Source of the DNA: Pseudomonas asturiensis
GTDB taxonomy: Bacteria > Pseudomonadota > Gammaproteobacteria > Pseudomonadales > Pseudomonadaceae
Reading direction: 5' to 3'
Assembly: GCF_900143095.1 (NCBI RefSeq)
Contig: NZ_FRDA01000009.1
Coordinates: 62,001 to 126,000 of the forward strand
DNA length: 64,000 bases
The translations under genes were made by a program, and so were the position numbers. This document shows positions 8,451 to 16,914 of the stretch, one piece after another (position 1 is the stretch's first letter; every line of letters starts with the position of its first letter). The notes beneath the pieces were generated by a model. The model was not told where the DNA came from. It ran no database searches and saw only the letters and a list, made by a program, of their open reading frames with translations.

Positions 8451-8941
8451 GGAAAGCTCCTGAGATGAAGAGGGCAACTATACAAGGCAAAGGCTGCAAG
8501 GCTAAGACTATTGAGCGGTGGGGTGGTTCTGGTGGGTGATTTATCAGGTGCTCGCCTCAACGCTGATCGTTCCTAAGCCTCAATCGGGCTTACACGCCTC
8601 TTTGTTCTTGATACCGCACTGTCTGGCAGCAAACACAGGACTGATCAGACTGTGGGAGCGGACTTGTCCGCGAAAAGGCAGGTCTATCCGCCCCAGATGC
8701 AGTGGCTGAAATCCTGCATTCGCGGACAAGCGGAGCGCCGCCCTGTCGGCTCCCACGCCCTCCGGGCAGAAGCAGCGTTCAGCGCTGTCCCGGACGTTGG
8801 GTGATGTTTGAAGGATTCGCCTTTTTTCAGTGACACTTGCGAATAAAGATGTGTGCGCTGCGTTGGTACGATCAGCTCCCGATGAGCTTTAGGTTTGCAC
8901 ACACCACACCCGTATAATCAGCCGCCTGTTCTGGAGCTGCC
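8451..8941. other. Intergenic region with one REP palindrome
   Basis: About 490 bases between the lipoprotein start and hrpB. It holds the REP at 8652-8756 and otherwise nothing I can call. The ORFs on either strand here are short, lack ribosome-binding sites and overlap the repeat. Confidence 0.7.
8652..8756. repeat. REP palindrome, GTGGGAGCGGACTTGTCCGC class
   Basis: Starts GTGGGAGCGGACTTGTCCGCG and ends with a diverged inverse copy (CGCGGACAAGCGGAGCGCC, then GGCTCCCAC), so it can form a long hairpin. The same class recurs at 63168 and 63284 in this window, with diverged relatives at 48158 and 53924. Confidence 0.85.
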
Positions 8942-11476
8942 ATGATTTCCCTGCCCATCGATGCCGTTCTACCCGCATTGCGCCAAGCGTTGTCCGCCCG
9001 CCACGAGGCTGTACTCGAAGCCCCTCCCGGTGCGGGCAAGACCACGCGCGTGCCGCTTGCACTGCTGGAGGAGACCTGGCTGGCCGGGCAGACCATTCTC
9101 ATGCTGGAGCCACTTCGTCTGGCAGCGCGTGCTGCCGCCGAGCGGCTGGCCAGCGAGTTGGGTGAAAAGGTCGGCGAAACCGTGGGTTATCGCATTCGAC
9201 TGGAAAGCAAGGTCGGCCCCAAGACCCGCATCGAAGTGGTCACCGAAGGTATTTTGACCCGGCGTCTTCAGGACGATCCGGCGCTGGAAGGCGTCGGGTT
9301 GTTGATCTTCGATGAGTTTCACGAGCGCAGTCTGGATGCCGACCTGGCACTGGCCCTGAGTCTGAATGGACGTGAGCTGTTCCGTGAGGATCAGCCGCTG
9401 AAAATTCTGCTGATGTCGGCGACGCTGGAAGGCGAGCGCCTGGCGGCGTTGCTGGATGACGCGCCGGTGGTGCGCAGCGACGGGCGCATGTTCCCGGTAA
9501 CGATGCAGTGGGGACGCCCGTTTCAGCCCGGTGAATTCGTCGAGCCGCGTGTGGTGCAGACGGTGCTCGACGCGCTGGGCAGCGAGTCCGGGAGTCTGCT
9601 GGTGTTTCTACCGGGGCAGGCCGAGATTCGTCGGGTCAATCAGCAACTGGCCGATGCGCTGGGCGAGCGAGCTGACATTCTGCTGTGTCCCTTGCACGGC
9701 GAGCTTGACCTGAGCGCTCAGCGTGCAGCCATCGAGCCTGCGCCCAAGGGCACGCGCAAGGTGGTGCTGGCGACCAACATTGCCGAGACCAGCCTGACCA
9801 TCGACGGCGTGCGGGTGGTGATCGATGCCGGGCTGGCGCGGGTGCCGCGATTCGATCCGGGTAGCGGCATGACGCGTCTTGAAACCCAGCGCATCTCCCG
9901 CGCCAGTGCTACTCAGCGCGCTGGACGGGCAGGGCGTCTTGAGCCGGGCGTGTGCTATCGCCTGTGGTCCGAGGCGCAGCACGATCTGTTGGCGGCCTAC
10001 GGTACGGCGGAAATCCTGCAAGCTGACCTTGCCGGGCTCACGCTGCAACTGGCGCGTTGGGGCGTGACGCCGACTCAACTGGTCTGGCTGGATGTGCCGC
10101 CTGCTGCCGCTTATGCACAGGCGCAGGACTTGCTGGTGCGACTGGAAGCACTGAGCAATCAGCCAGGCCAGATGCGCAGCCTTACGCCCCACGGCCAGGC
10201 CATGGCCGAGTTGCCCGCGCACCCGCGCATTGCGCATTTGCTGTTGCGCGGCCATGCGTTGGGGCTGGGTGATCTGGCCTGTGACGTCGCCGCGCTGTTA
10301 GGCGAGCGGGACATTCTGCGGGGCGCAGGGGCCGATCTGCACAGTCGTCTGACCTTGCTGGCCGGCACCGAGCGTGCAGCGCGCGGCGCACAGGGTGGCG
10401 TGCAGCGGGCCAAACAAATGGCGCGTCAGTACCGTGGCTATTTGCGTGGCAAGGCTGACAGCCCGGTCAGTGAACCCGATCATCCACGCTGGCTGGGTGC
10501 CTTGCTGGCGCTGGCCTACCCGGATCGCGTCGCGCAGCAGCGTCGAGCAGGCGGTGCTGAGTATCGGCTGGCCAACGGCCGCGCTGCTTTGTTTGCCGAG
10601 GCCGATGCGCTGATGAAACAGCCCTGGATCGTCGTGGCAGATCTGGGCAGCCGCCAGGGGCAGCGCGAAGAGCGTATCTATCTGGCTGCCGAGTTCGATC
10701 CCGCGCTGTTCGATTCCGTGCTGGCCGAGCAGGTCACCTTGCTCGATCAGATCGATTGGGACGAACGCGAAGGCGTGTTCCGTGCTGAACGGCAACGCAA
10801 AGTGGGCGAGCTGGTCCTCAGTCGTGAACCCCTCACCGGGCTCGACGAAGCCACACGCAGCCACGCCTTGCTCGCATTGGTCAGGCGCAAGGGGCTGGAG
10901 TTGTTGCCATGGACGCAGGAACTGCGCCAATGGCAGGCGCGGGTGGCCTTGTTGCGTCAACTGGATCTGGAAAAACAGCCCTCCAGCGAATGGCCGGATG
11001 TGAGCGATGCCAGCCTGCTCGCCACGCTGGAAACCTGGCTGCAGCCGTATCTGGGCAAAGTCACGCGGCTCAGCCATTTCGGCAACCTGGACCTGTCCTC
11101 GATCTTGCGCAACCTGTTGCCCTGGCCGCTGCCGCAACGCCTCGACGAACTTGCGCCCCATCACCTAAGCGTGCCATCGGGATCATCGGTGCGCCTGGAC
11201 TACAGCGAACACCCGCCCATCCTCGCCGTGCGCCTGCAGGAACTGTTCGGCCTGGCCGACACCCCGCGCATCGCCAACGGCAGGCAGGTCGTCAAACTGC
11301 ACCTGCTCTCACCCGCCCGCCGCCCGGTGCAGGTCACGCAGGACCTGGCCAACTTCTGGCGCAGTACGTATGCAGAGGTGAAGAAGGACCTGAAGGGCCG
11401 GTATCCGAAGCATCACTGGCCGGACGATCCGCTGGTGGCCGAGGCGACGGCGCGGGTCAAGCCGAGGGGCACCTGA
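8942..11476 (+). CDS. hrpB: ATP-dependent DExH helicase HrpB
   Basis: 844 residues, near the usual HrpB length. Walker A is APPGAGKTT (about residues 29-37), the Walker B box is DEFHERSLD, motif III is MSATLEG and motif VI is RASATQRAGRAGR. The helicase-associated and HrpB C-terminal domains follow, ending in the family motif KGRYPKHHWPDDP. HrpB is a DEAH-like RNA helicase of unclear cellular role, unrelated to the type III secretion regulator of the same name. Its last 22 codons including the stop form the left copy of an 85-bp direct repeat whose right copy lies at 21136. The 3' end is therefore the boundary of the island. Confidence 0.95.
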   Translation: MISLPIDAVLPALRQALSARHEAVLEAPPGAGKTTRVPLALLEETWLAGQTILMLEPLRLAARAAAERLASELGEKVGETVGYRIRLESKVGPKTRIEVVTEGILTRRLQDDPALEGVGLLIFDEFHERSLDADLALALSLNGRELFREDQPLKILLMSATLEGERLAALLDDAPVVRSDGRMFPVTMQWGRPFQPGEFVEPRVVQTVLDALGSESGSLLVFLPGQAEIRRVNQQLADALGERADILLCPLHGELDLSAQRAAIEPAPKGTRKVVLATNIAETSLTIDGVRVVIDAGLARVPRFDPGSGMTRLETQRISRASATQRAGRAGRLEPGVCYRLWSEAQHDLLAAYGTAEILQADLAGLTLQLARWGVTPTQLVWLDVPPAAAYAQAQDLLVRLEALSNQPGQMRSLTPHGQAMAELPAHPRIAHLLLRGHALGLGDLACDVAALLGERDILRGAGADLHSRLTLLAGTERAARGAQGGVQRAKQMARQYRGYLRGKADSPVSEPDHPRWLGALLALAYPDRVAQQRRAGGAEYRLANGRAALFAEADALMKQPWIVVADLGSRQGQREERIYLAAEFDPALFDSVLAEQVTLLDQIDWDEREGVFRAERQRKVGELVLSREPLTGLDEATRSHALLALVRRKGLELLPWTQELRQWQARVALLRQLDLEKQPSSEWPDVSDASLLATLETWLQPYLGKVTRLSHFGNLDLSSILRNLLPWPLPQRLDELAPHHLSVPSGSSVRLDYSEHPPILAVRLQELFGLADTPRIANGRQVVKLHLLSPARRPVQVTQDLANFWRSTYAEVKKDLKGRYPKHHWPDDPLVAEATARVKPRGT

Positions 11477-11495
11477 GGGTTCAGGAAGAGGGGGC
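11411..11495 (+). repeat. Left direct repeat (hrpB 3' end; attL-like)
   Basis: Covers the last 21 residue codons of hrpB, its stop and 19 bases beyond. It matches 21136-21220 with six mismatches. Within the coding part there are four differences, three of them synonymous; the fourth changes His (CAC, here) to Tyr (TAC, right copy). Confidence 0.85.
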
Positions 11496-11577
11496 TTTTA
11501 GTGTTCAATTGATATCGGACACAAAAGTGATTCCGCAGACGGCTGACCGGAGACCAAAAGCTTTTATCACCTGGCAA

Positions 11578-11924
11578 TTACCTGCTACCGAACTGCCGAG
11601 ATCGTTGGCAGATCTTTTCAGCGCCCTGTATTTGAACCGCGTCGATGTCTTGGGCTTCGTCAAACGTCAAAAGGCCAAGGCGAATCGGGACTGCGAGAGC
11701 ATCTGGATCAATGACGCTCCGAGGGGTGTGAGCCTGATGGTCATTGATGCACAAGATCATGAGGTCGATGTCCGAGGGGGACGGGGAACATCTAGCAACA
11801 GACCTGAACAAATACCACTCACTCTCATTGCAAACCCAGCCAGGTTTTTCAGCGATTTCACACATAGCAGTGACAGCTGCCTCCCGCTTCATTTGCCTGG
11901 CCAACGCAAGAAGTCTCGGGACAT
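11578..11924 (-). pseudogene. Decayed MNT-like nucleotidyltransferase
   Basis: The open frame at 11578-11904 (stop side at 11578) encodes LFRSVARCSPSPSDIDLMI. This matches the nucleotidyltransferase pattern hFGS...G...SDhDL, but both glycines are changed (G to R and G to C). An upstream ATG at 11924 reads MSRDFL in another frame and would join LALARQMKREAA if one base were restored near 11910, so a single-base deletion probably broke the start. The remaining frame begins only with TTG (11904) or an internal ATG (11892). Such small NTases transfer nucleotides to proteins or RNA and occur in toxin-antitoxin pairs; no HEPN partner is adjacent. Probably inactive. Confidence 0.6.
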
Positions 11925-12089
11925 GAGTGCTTCAATCAGCCTATCAAAAATTGCAAGTCTCGACGCCCTTCGCGTTGGATAGAGGGATCTTGGGATGGAC
12001 CGCTACCGCTTTCGGCGCAGAAGCGGACCTTCGACTGATCGGATTCAGGTGGTTAAGCTGGCGTCTTTTCCAGCGACAGGGACGAACGT

Positions 12090-12491
12090 ATGACAGAGTT
12101 TTACCAGGGAAGCTGCCTTTGCACAGCAATCCGTTACGAGCTTCTGACGACGCCAAAAGCAGTGAGTCATTGTCACTGCGCACAATGCCGTAAAGGTCAC
12201 GGGGCAGCATTCGCTTCGTATGGAAGCGTGCCCCTTAGCGCACTACGGATACTCAACGGCGCCGGACACATCACCGGGTATTCTTCTTCAGAATCGGTGC
12301 TTCGCGAGTTCTGCGCGCGGTGTGGTTCCACTTTGTTCTGGTCACGTTCCCAAGGCGAATTTACCAATTGGGTTTCGATTGCACTGGGCACACTCGACAG
12401 CCCCTTCACGCCTCAGAAGCAAAAACACGTTCATATCGGCTCCAGAGTTCACTGGTATACGCCATCCAGCTCATCGCCTCAGATGGAATGA
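12090..12491 (+). CDS. GFA family protein (Zn-binding, CENP-V/GFA fold)
   Basis: 133 residues. The cysteine pattern of the glutathione-dependent formaldehyde-activating (GFA) family is complete: CLC at residues 9-11, CHCAQC around 28-33 and CARCG around 76-80. These cysteines bind two zinc ions. AGGGA lies about 10 bases before the ATG. The family includes S-hydroxymethylglutathione synthase, but most members of this length have no proven substrate, so I do not assign the reaction. The IS element inserted eight bases after its stop, leaving the gene whole. It probably arrived as island cargo. Confidence 0.85.
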   Translation: MTEFYQGSCLCTAIRYELLTTPKAVSHCHCAQCRKGHGAAFASYGSVPLSALRILNGAGHITGYSSSESVLREFCARCGSTLFWSRSQGEFTNWVSIALGTLDSPFTPQKQKHVHIGSRVHWYTPSSSSPQME

Positions 12492-12499
12492 CCGCAATG

Positions 12500-12503
12500 G
12501 GTC
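12500..12503. repeat. Left target-site duplication GGTC
   Basis: GGTC directly precedes the left terminal inverted repeat and is repeated directly after the right one (14610-14613). The uninterrupted target would have read ATGGGTCGAAAGC. Confidence 0.8.
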
Positions 12504-12633
12504 CAGAGTGTGTAAAAACAGATGTTCAGCCGGCGTCAGGGGAGAGAGGCATCCCGCTGAAGGATTTGGAAAGTACCTCCGCGCGACGCTTGTGTTTCTA
12601 GGTGGAACTGGCGAAATGTCAGCTTGGGATCGT

Positions 12634-12921
12634 TTAGCCGAAATCTACATCTGATGCGAACGCTGGGTACTCAACCTTCATTTCGGTAAGGCATTCATGC
12701 ATGAGCCTCGCATCCTCAGGTAAGCGCTTGGATAGCATGTTCCACCCTGAAATTTTCAGGTGCTCGGGCATTTCCACTAGACCCGTTATCGCGTCCCAGA
12801 AAGCATCCCAATTACAGCCATACCACCCAGGAAAACCGAGCGCATCCTTCAAGACACAATGGAGTTCCTCAGAGCTTGACACCCCACTCAGGTCAATATT
12901 TACCATGTGCAATCGGCTCAT
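12634..12921 (-). CDS. Barstar-family RNase inhibitor-like protein carried inside the IS
   Basis: 95 residues from the ATG at 12921, with GAGG eight bases upstream; an ATG at 12927 would add two residues. The barstar core is clear: an N-terminal beta strand (VNIDLSG), then helix residues SSSEELHCVLKDALGF, then the family block PGWYGCNWDAFWDAITG, where a loop and helix contact the barnase active site. The length matches barstar (about 90). Barstars block guanyl-specific secreted RNases or act as immunity proteins of contact-dependent toxins. No barnase-like gene is adjacent. It lies between the left IS end and the transposase, so it moves with the element. Confidence 0.85.
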   Translation of the reverse strand: MSRLHMVNIDLSGVSSSEELHCVLKDALGFPGWYGCNWDAFWDAITGLVEMPEHLKISGWNMLSKRLPEDARLMHECLTEMKVEYPAFASDVDFG

Positions 12922-13022
12922 CGTCATTACCTCAAAAAACTGTTAACCGGCGAACGCATGCCAGCGGCTGAATCAGAATGCTTTTGCTATCATTTTTGGC
13001 GTGATCAATTCGGGGATCGGCA

Positions 13023-14453
13023 ATGAAGCGCTTTATTCAAGGTGAGCATCGCGGACAAAGCACTTTGCTTCCCGAAAGCCTTGACGACTACGTCAGCAAC
13101 ACAAATCCGGTGCGAGTAGTCGACGTTTTCGTCGACGAACTCGACCTAGTCAATCTAAGTTTTGAAGGTGTCATTCCAGCCGATACCGGCCGACCTGCTT
13201 ACCACCCCGCAATCTTGCTGAAAATCTACATCTACGGCTATCTCAACCGCATTCAATCGAGCCGGCGTCTTGAACGAGAAGCTCAACGCAATGTGGAGTT
13301 GATGTGGCTGACAGGGCGTTTGATGCCCGATTTCAAGACCATCGCGAATTTTCGAAAAGACAACAGCAAGGCTATCCGAGGCGTCTGTCGCCAGTTCGTA
13401 GTGCTATGTCAGCAGTTGGGATTATTCGGTGAAAATCTGGTTGCCATTGATGGCAGCAAGTTTAAAGCCGTCAACAACCGCGACCGAAATTTCACCAGCG
13501 CCAAACTGAAGCGGCGCATGGAAGAAATCGAATCGAGCATCAACCGTTACCTAACGGCACTTGATACTGCGGATCGGCAAGAGCCCACATCCTCTGAAGC
13601 CAAGAAGGTGCGGCTGGAAGAGAAAATCGCCAAGCTCAAAGTGCAAATGAAGGAGCTTCAGGCGATTGAAATACGGCTCAACGACTCACCGGATAAACAG
13701 GTCTCACTGACCGATCCAGATGCGCGCTCAATGATGACGCGTGGTACAGGAATCGTTGGCTACAACGTGCAAACAGCAGTCGATGCTCAGCACCATTTGA
13801 TCATTGCTCATGAGGTGACCAATGTCGGTTCCGATCGTGATCAGCTCAGCTCAATGGCCAAGCAGGCGCGCGAGGCCATGGCATCAGATTCGCTTTCGGT
13901 GGTGGCCGACCGAGGCTATTTCAAAGGTGAGGAAATCCTGGCTTGTCACAACGCTGATATCACCGCGTATGTGCCCAAGCCAATGACCTCTGGAGCCAAA
14001 GCTGATGGGCGTTTTAACAACGATGCCTTTATCTATGACGCGGCGAACAATCACTATGTATGTCCAGCTGGAGAAACGCTGATATGGCGTTTCTCCAGCG
14101 TCGAGAAAGGCATGAAGCTGCATCGTTATTGGAGTTCAAAGTGTCAAGGCTGCGCCTTGAAAACACAGTGCACACCGAGCAAGCAACGCCGTATTCGGCG
14201 CTGGGAGCATGAGGCGATATTGGAAGAGATGCAGGTCCGGCTGAGCAACGCGCCGGACATAATGCGAGTCCGAAAGCGCACAGTTGAGCATCCCTTCGGG
14301 ACGCTCAAACAGTGGATGGGCGCCACGCATTTTTTGACGCGAAGGCTGGAAGGCGTCAGTGCAGAAATGAGCTTGAACGTGCTCGCCTACAACATGAAGC
14401 GCGTTATGAAAATCCTTGGCACCAGCAGCTTAATGAAGGCGTTTTCAGCCTGA
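13023..14453 (+). CDS. IS1182-family transposase
   Basis: 476 residues with the N-terminal DUF772-type region (MKRFIQGEHRGQSTLLPESL, then SNTNPVRVVDVFVDELDL) and a DDE catalytic domain. Candidate catalytic acids are in LVAIDGSKF (about residue 142), VVADRGYF (about 295) and RTVEHPFGTLKQW (about 425). A Cys-containing segment SKCQGCALKTQC lies before the last acid, as in other family members. A 60-residue charged insertion (about 155-220) looks like a coiled coil. The frame is intact, so the enzyme may be active. Confidence 0.93.
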   Translation: MKRFIQGEHRGQSTLLPESLDDYVSNTNPVRVVDVFVDELDLVNLSFEGVIPADTGRPAYHPAILLKIYIYGYLNRIQSSRRLEREAQRNVELMWLTGRLMPDFKTIANFRKDNSKAIRGVCRQFVVLCQQLGLFGENLVAIDGSKFKAVNNRDRNFTSAKLKRRMEEIESSINRYLTALDTADRQEPTSSEAKKVRLEEKIAKLKVQMKELQAIEIRLNDSPDKQVSLTDPDARSMMTRGTGIVGYNVQTAVDAQHHLIIAHEVTNVGSDRDQLSSMAKQAREAMASDSLSVVADRGYFKGEEILACHNADITAYVPKPMTSGAKADGRFNNDAFIYDAANNHYVCPAGETLIWRFSSVEKGMKLHRYWSSKCQGCALKTQCTPSKQRRIRRWEHEAILEEMQVRLSNAPDIMRVRKRTVEHPFGTLKQWMGATHFLTRRLEGVSAEMSLNVLAYNMKRVMKILGTSSLMKAFSA

Positions 14454-14609
14454 AATGGTTGGCTTTGTTGCCCACCTGGCATCGTAGGGGCTTTATTGAA
14501 GCCTCCAAGACCCGAGTGACGACCCGTAGGGCTTACCGTGAGCGACTACATAGCAAAAACCGTCGGTGCTACGTGCCAACATTGCACTGGCCCGTTTTTA
14601 CACACTCTG

Positions 14610-14613
14610 GGTC
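14610..14613. repeat. Right target-site duplication GGTC
   Basis: GGTC directly follows the right terminal inverted repeat and equals the four bases before the left one. Confidence 0.8.
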
Positions 14614-14706
14614 GAAAGCTGACACTTGCGTGCCCATAGTCCGCACATCAAGATCCCTTGGCAGTTCAGAAGTGTTTCGTACCCAATCAGGGAGGATTGA
14701 CCGCAG

Positions 14707-15133
14707 ATGGAGATTCACCAGGTCACGCACCTGCCACCACAAATTCCCGCCCTTGAAAAAGAGGCAGTAGCAGAAGGTTTTAAGTTCATCACCCGGCTGA
14801 CGTCGGAGTGGCATTCAGGTAGCAATCGCGTCGATGCGCCAGGCGAATGCCTGATGGCCGCGTATCTAAACCGCCAACTGGTGGGCATTGGCGGTCTGTC
14901 TGTTGAGCCGTTCACTCTGCCTCGTGCAGGAAGGCTGCGGCGTATTTATGTGACTCCAGCGTCACGTGGGCAACAGGTTGGTTAACGCCTTGCTTGCCTA
15001 CGCCGCTTTGCATTTTGAAACTGTGCGTCTTACCACCGACACTGCGCAGGGAAGCGCTTTTTACCTGCCCTGCGGCTTCACACTGACTGAAGAAGCTCAG
15101 GCGACGCACATCGTGCAGCTCAGAAGCCTCTGA
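14707..15133 (+). pseudogene. GNAT acetyltransferase broken by a frameshift
   Basis: The first frame (14707-14985) encodes a GNAT N-terminal half ending RLRRIYVTPASRGQQVG and a stop. The continuation LVNALLAYAALHFETVRLTTD through FYLPCGFTLTEEAQATHIVQ to the TGA at 15131 is in the +1 frame. Together they make a normal-length GNAT with acetyl-CoA loop (RGQQVG.LVNALL) and C-terminal FY..CGF motif. A small deletion near 14980-14986 broke it. GGGAGG precedes the ATG. The substrate is unknown. Confidence 0.8.
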
Positions 15134-15308
15134 CCTTGTCAGTAATCGGCCAATAGCTGCCTCTCACGGGGGACCGCTACAGGGCACAGTCAGCTACGCT
15201 GCTGACCATCGCAAGCACTGAACGGAATCATAGTCGCGGCTAGCTGCTTTTGGCAAAATCATTAGCTGAGCACTGTCCAAACTTGCCTAAATAGAATAGG
15301 GTTTAATC

Positions 15309-16625
15309 ATGGTCGGAAATAAAAATTCAACTTTCTCTGGTTCGGAGCCTACATGGGCAAATGCCTGCGTAGGAGACAACGGCAGCCCAGGCTATTTTGA
15401 GTACTCCAAAGGTTTTTCCACCGCTGCTAACTTACTGATTGATCAAGTTATTTCCAAGAAAATGAATATGGAAATTGATGATCTAGTATATCCCGTTTGT
15501 TTTAATATGCGCCATTCGGTGGAGTTAAGGCTGAAAGGAGCAATTCAGGAACTGTCGTTCGTAGCCAAAGCGAAAAAATACGAATTTTCGTTCGATTTAT
15601 CCGGGTCGCATGATATAGGAAACATTTGGGGCTTTTTCAAGCTTAACTCTGAGATTCTGGATGGCCGTTATGAAGATATTAACAACCTAATTGCCGAAAC
15701 CATCTCGGATATTGCAGAGGTAGACGCTACCGGGCAGACGTTTCGTTACCCTTTAAGCAATGAAAGCAAAAAACACCTGACTGACGTCGCATCTATTAAT
15801 TTTTTTCGTTTAAAAGAAAAATTTGGGCAGCTAGAAAGAAACTTGGATAAGCTACATAATTTGAATCTGTGGCTTAAGTATGAATATGCTCAAGGAACTT
15901 TTACATCAAGGCTTTCACGCCCAATGATTTATAGATTGGCCAGAGATCTACCTCCGAAATCTGAATGGGCAACACCAGGATTTAAAGATATCAAACAACA
16001 GATTATGTGTAAATATGCTATTGGTAGCAGAGATCTGTCGAAAGCTGTTGAAAAAATAAAATCACATTATTTTCTTTCTTCTATGATAGGCGACCCGTTA
16101 CCACTTAAAGGCATAATCCCAGATCAGCTATTTTTCTTTTTTGATCAGTGGGCACCTCAGAATGCCAAGAGCTTAATCCCAGAAGCACCAAGCCTTGGTC
16201 TAGATTACTGGGATCGAAAGGAGTCAATGCTTGACAGTATAAAGGAAAGAGCCAGCACTAGGAGTTTAGTTTGGAGTGAATTTGAAACGAGGCTGACGCC
16301 CGAATATCTCGCAGGATTACATGCTTTGTTTTATTTTGCGCGCGATAGGTTATACATAGAGTTTTACGAAGAGCTATATGAAAGTACGCTCCCGGAAATT
16401 AATGGAGATTTTAGGCTTGGCATTCAAAGTGTAAAAGAAAGCTTTATGCATATTTTTGATAAAACAAATGCAATGTCTAACGTGGTAACTTCGCTTTTTG
16501 CGTTAGGTCATAATGTTTTGGCTGAGGCTATTGTTGATAGATATCAAGTTGATTCATCACTCAAATGGCTTGAAAGATCTAGGAGTGGCGAACTTTTCTC
16601 CTATCCAGATTTTGCCAGATACTAA
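15309..16625 (+). CDS. Uncharacterised island protein with HEPN-like RHxxELxLK motif
   Basis: 438 residues, AT-rich and mostly helical in appearance. No family recognised with certainty. Residues 61-80 read YPVCFNMRHSVELRLKGAIQ, and SHDIGNIW follows at 100-107. This pairing of an RHxxELxLK helix with a later HD motif recalls HEPN-like helical proteins, though it is not the strict Rx4-6H RNase motif. A later block TGQTFRYPLS is also conserved-looking. No signal peptide or membrane helix. It converges with hamB, so it is not in the same transcript. Its place beside a defence system suggests, but does not show, a role in phage resistance or in a toxin-antitoxin pair. Confidence 0.7.
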   Translation: MVGNKNSTFSGSEPTWANACVGDNGSPGYFEYSKGFSTAANLLIDQVISKKMNMEIDDLVYPVCFNMRHSVELRLKGAIQELSFVAKAKKYEFSFDLSGSHDIGNIWGFFKLNSEILDGRYEDINNLIAETISDIAEVDATGQTFRYPLSNESKKHLTDVASINFFRLKEKFGQLERNLDKLHNLNLWLKYEYAQGTFTSRLSRPMIYRLARDLPPKSEWATPGFKDIKQQIMCKYAIGSRDLSKAVEKIKSHYFLSSMIGDPLPLKGIIPDQLFFFFDQWAPQNAKSLIPEAPSLGLDYWDRKESMLDSIKERASTRSLVWSEFETRLTPEYLAGLHALFYFARDRLYIEFYEELYESTLPEINGDFRLGIQSVKESFMHIFDKTNAMSNVVTSLFALGHNVLAEAIVDRYQVDSSLKWLERSRSGELFSYPDFARY

Positions 16626-16914
16626 ATTTATAGATCAACAGGCGGCAAGGGCAGGAGACTACTATGGTTAAAAGCTGCCAGTCGCTTGTGACCGCTATAA
16701 ACCCATAGCTGACGGTCGCGATAGGCAAATATCCGCTAACTGCTGCCCGATTGTGACAGGCACCGGGCATAGCAAAGCTGTCGCTCACCATGGACTAAAA
16801 GCGGCCAGAAGCGGACGTTCGGCAACCCCAAAGCGCAGTCACTATGAGCAACTACTATCTAAAAACTTTCAAATTCTTAATTTTTTAATAAGCTAAGGTC
16901 ACAACTATAGAGTC

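Larger units (their letters stand above)
12504..14609 (+). mobile_element. Complete IS1182-family insertion sequence with barstar passenger (2106 bp)
   Basis: Perfect 16-bp terminal inverted repeats CAGAGTGTGTAAAAAC (12504-12519) and its complement (14594-14609) are flanked by the 4-bp duplication GGTC. Inside are a transposase on the plus strand and a barstar-like gene on the minus strand, divergent from a 101-bp region. From memory it resembles ISPsy6 of P. syringae, but I cannot verify the name. IS1182 elements usually carry only the transposase, so the extra gene is unusual. Confidence 0.85.

Noticed and set aside
7539..8468. 309-codon plus-strand frame
   Set aside because: It spans the antisense of the FieF-type gene and lipoprotein gene, both well supported.
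12634..12921. Complete barnase/barstar toxin-antitoxin pair
   Set aside because: No barnase-like RNase frame is found within the IS or next to it on either strand.
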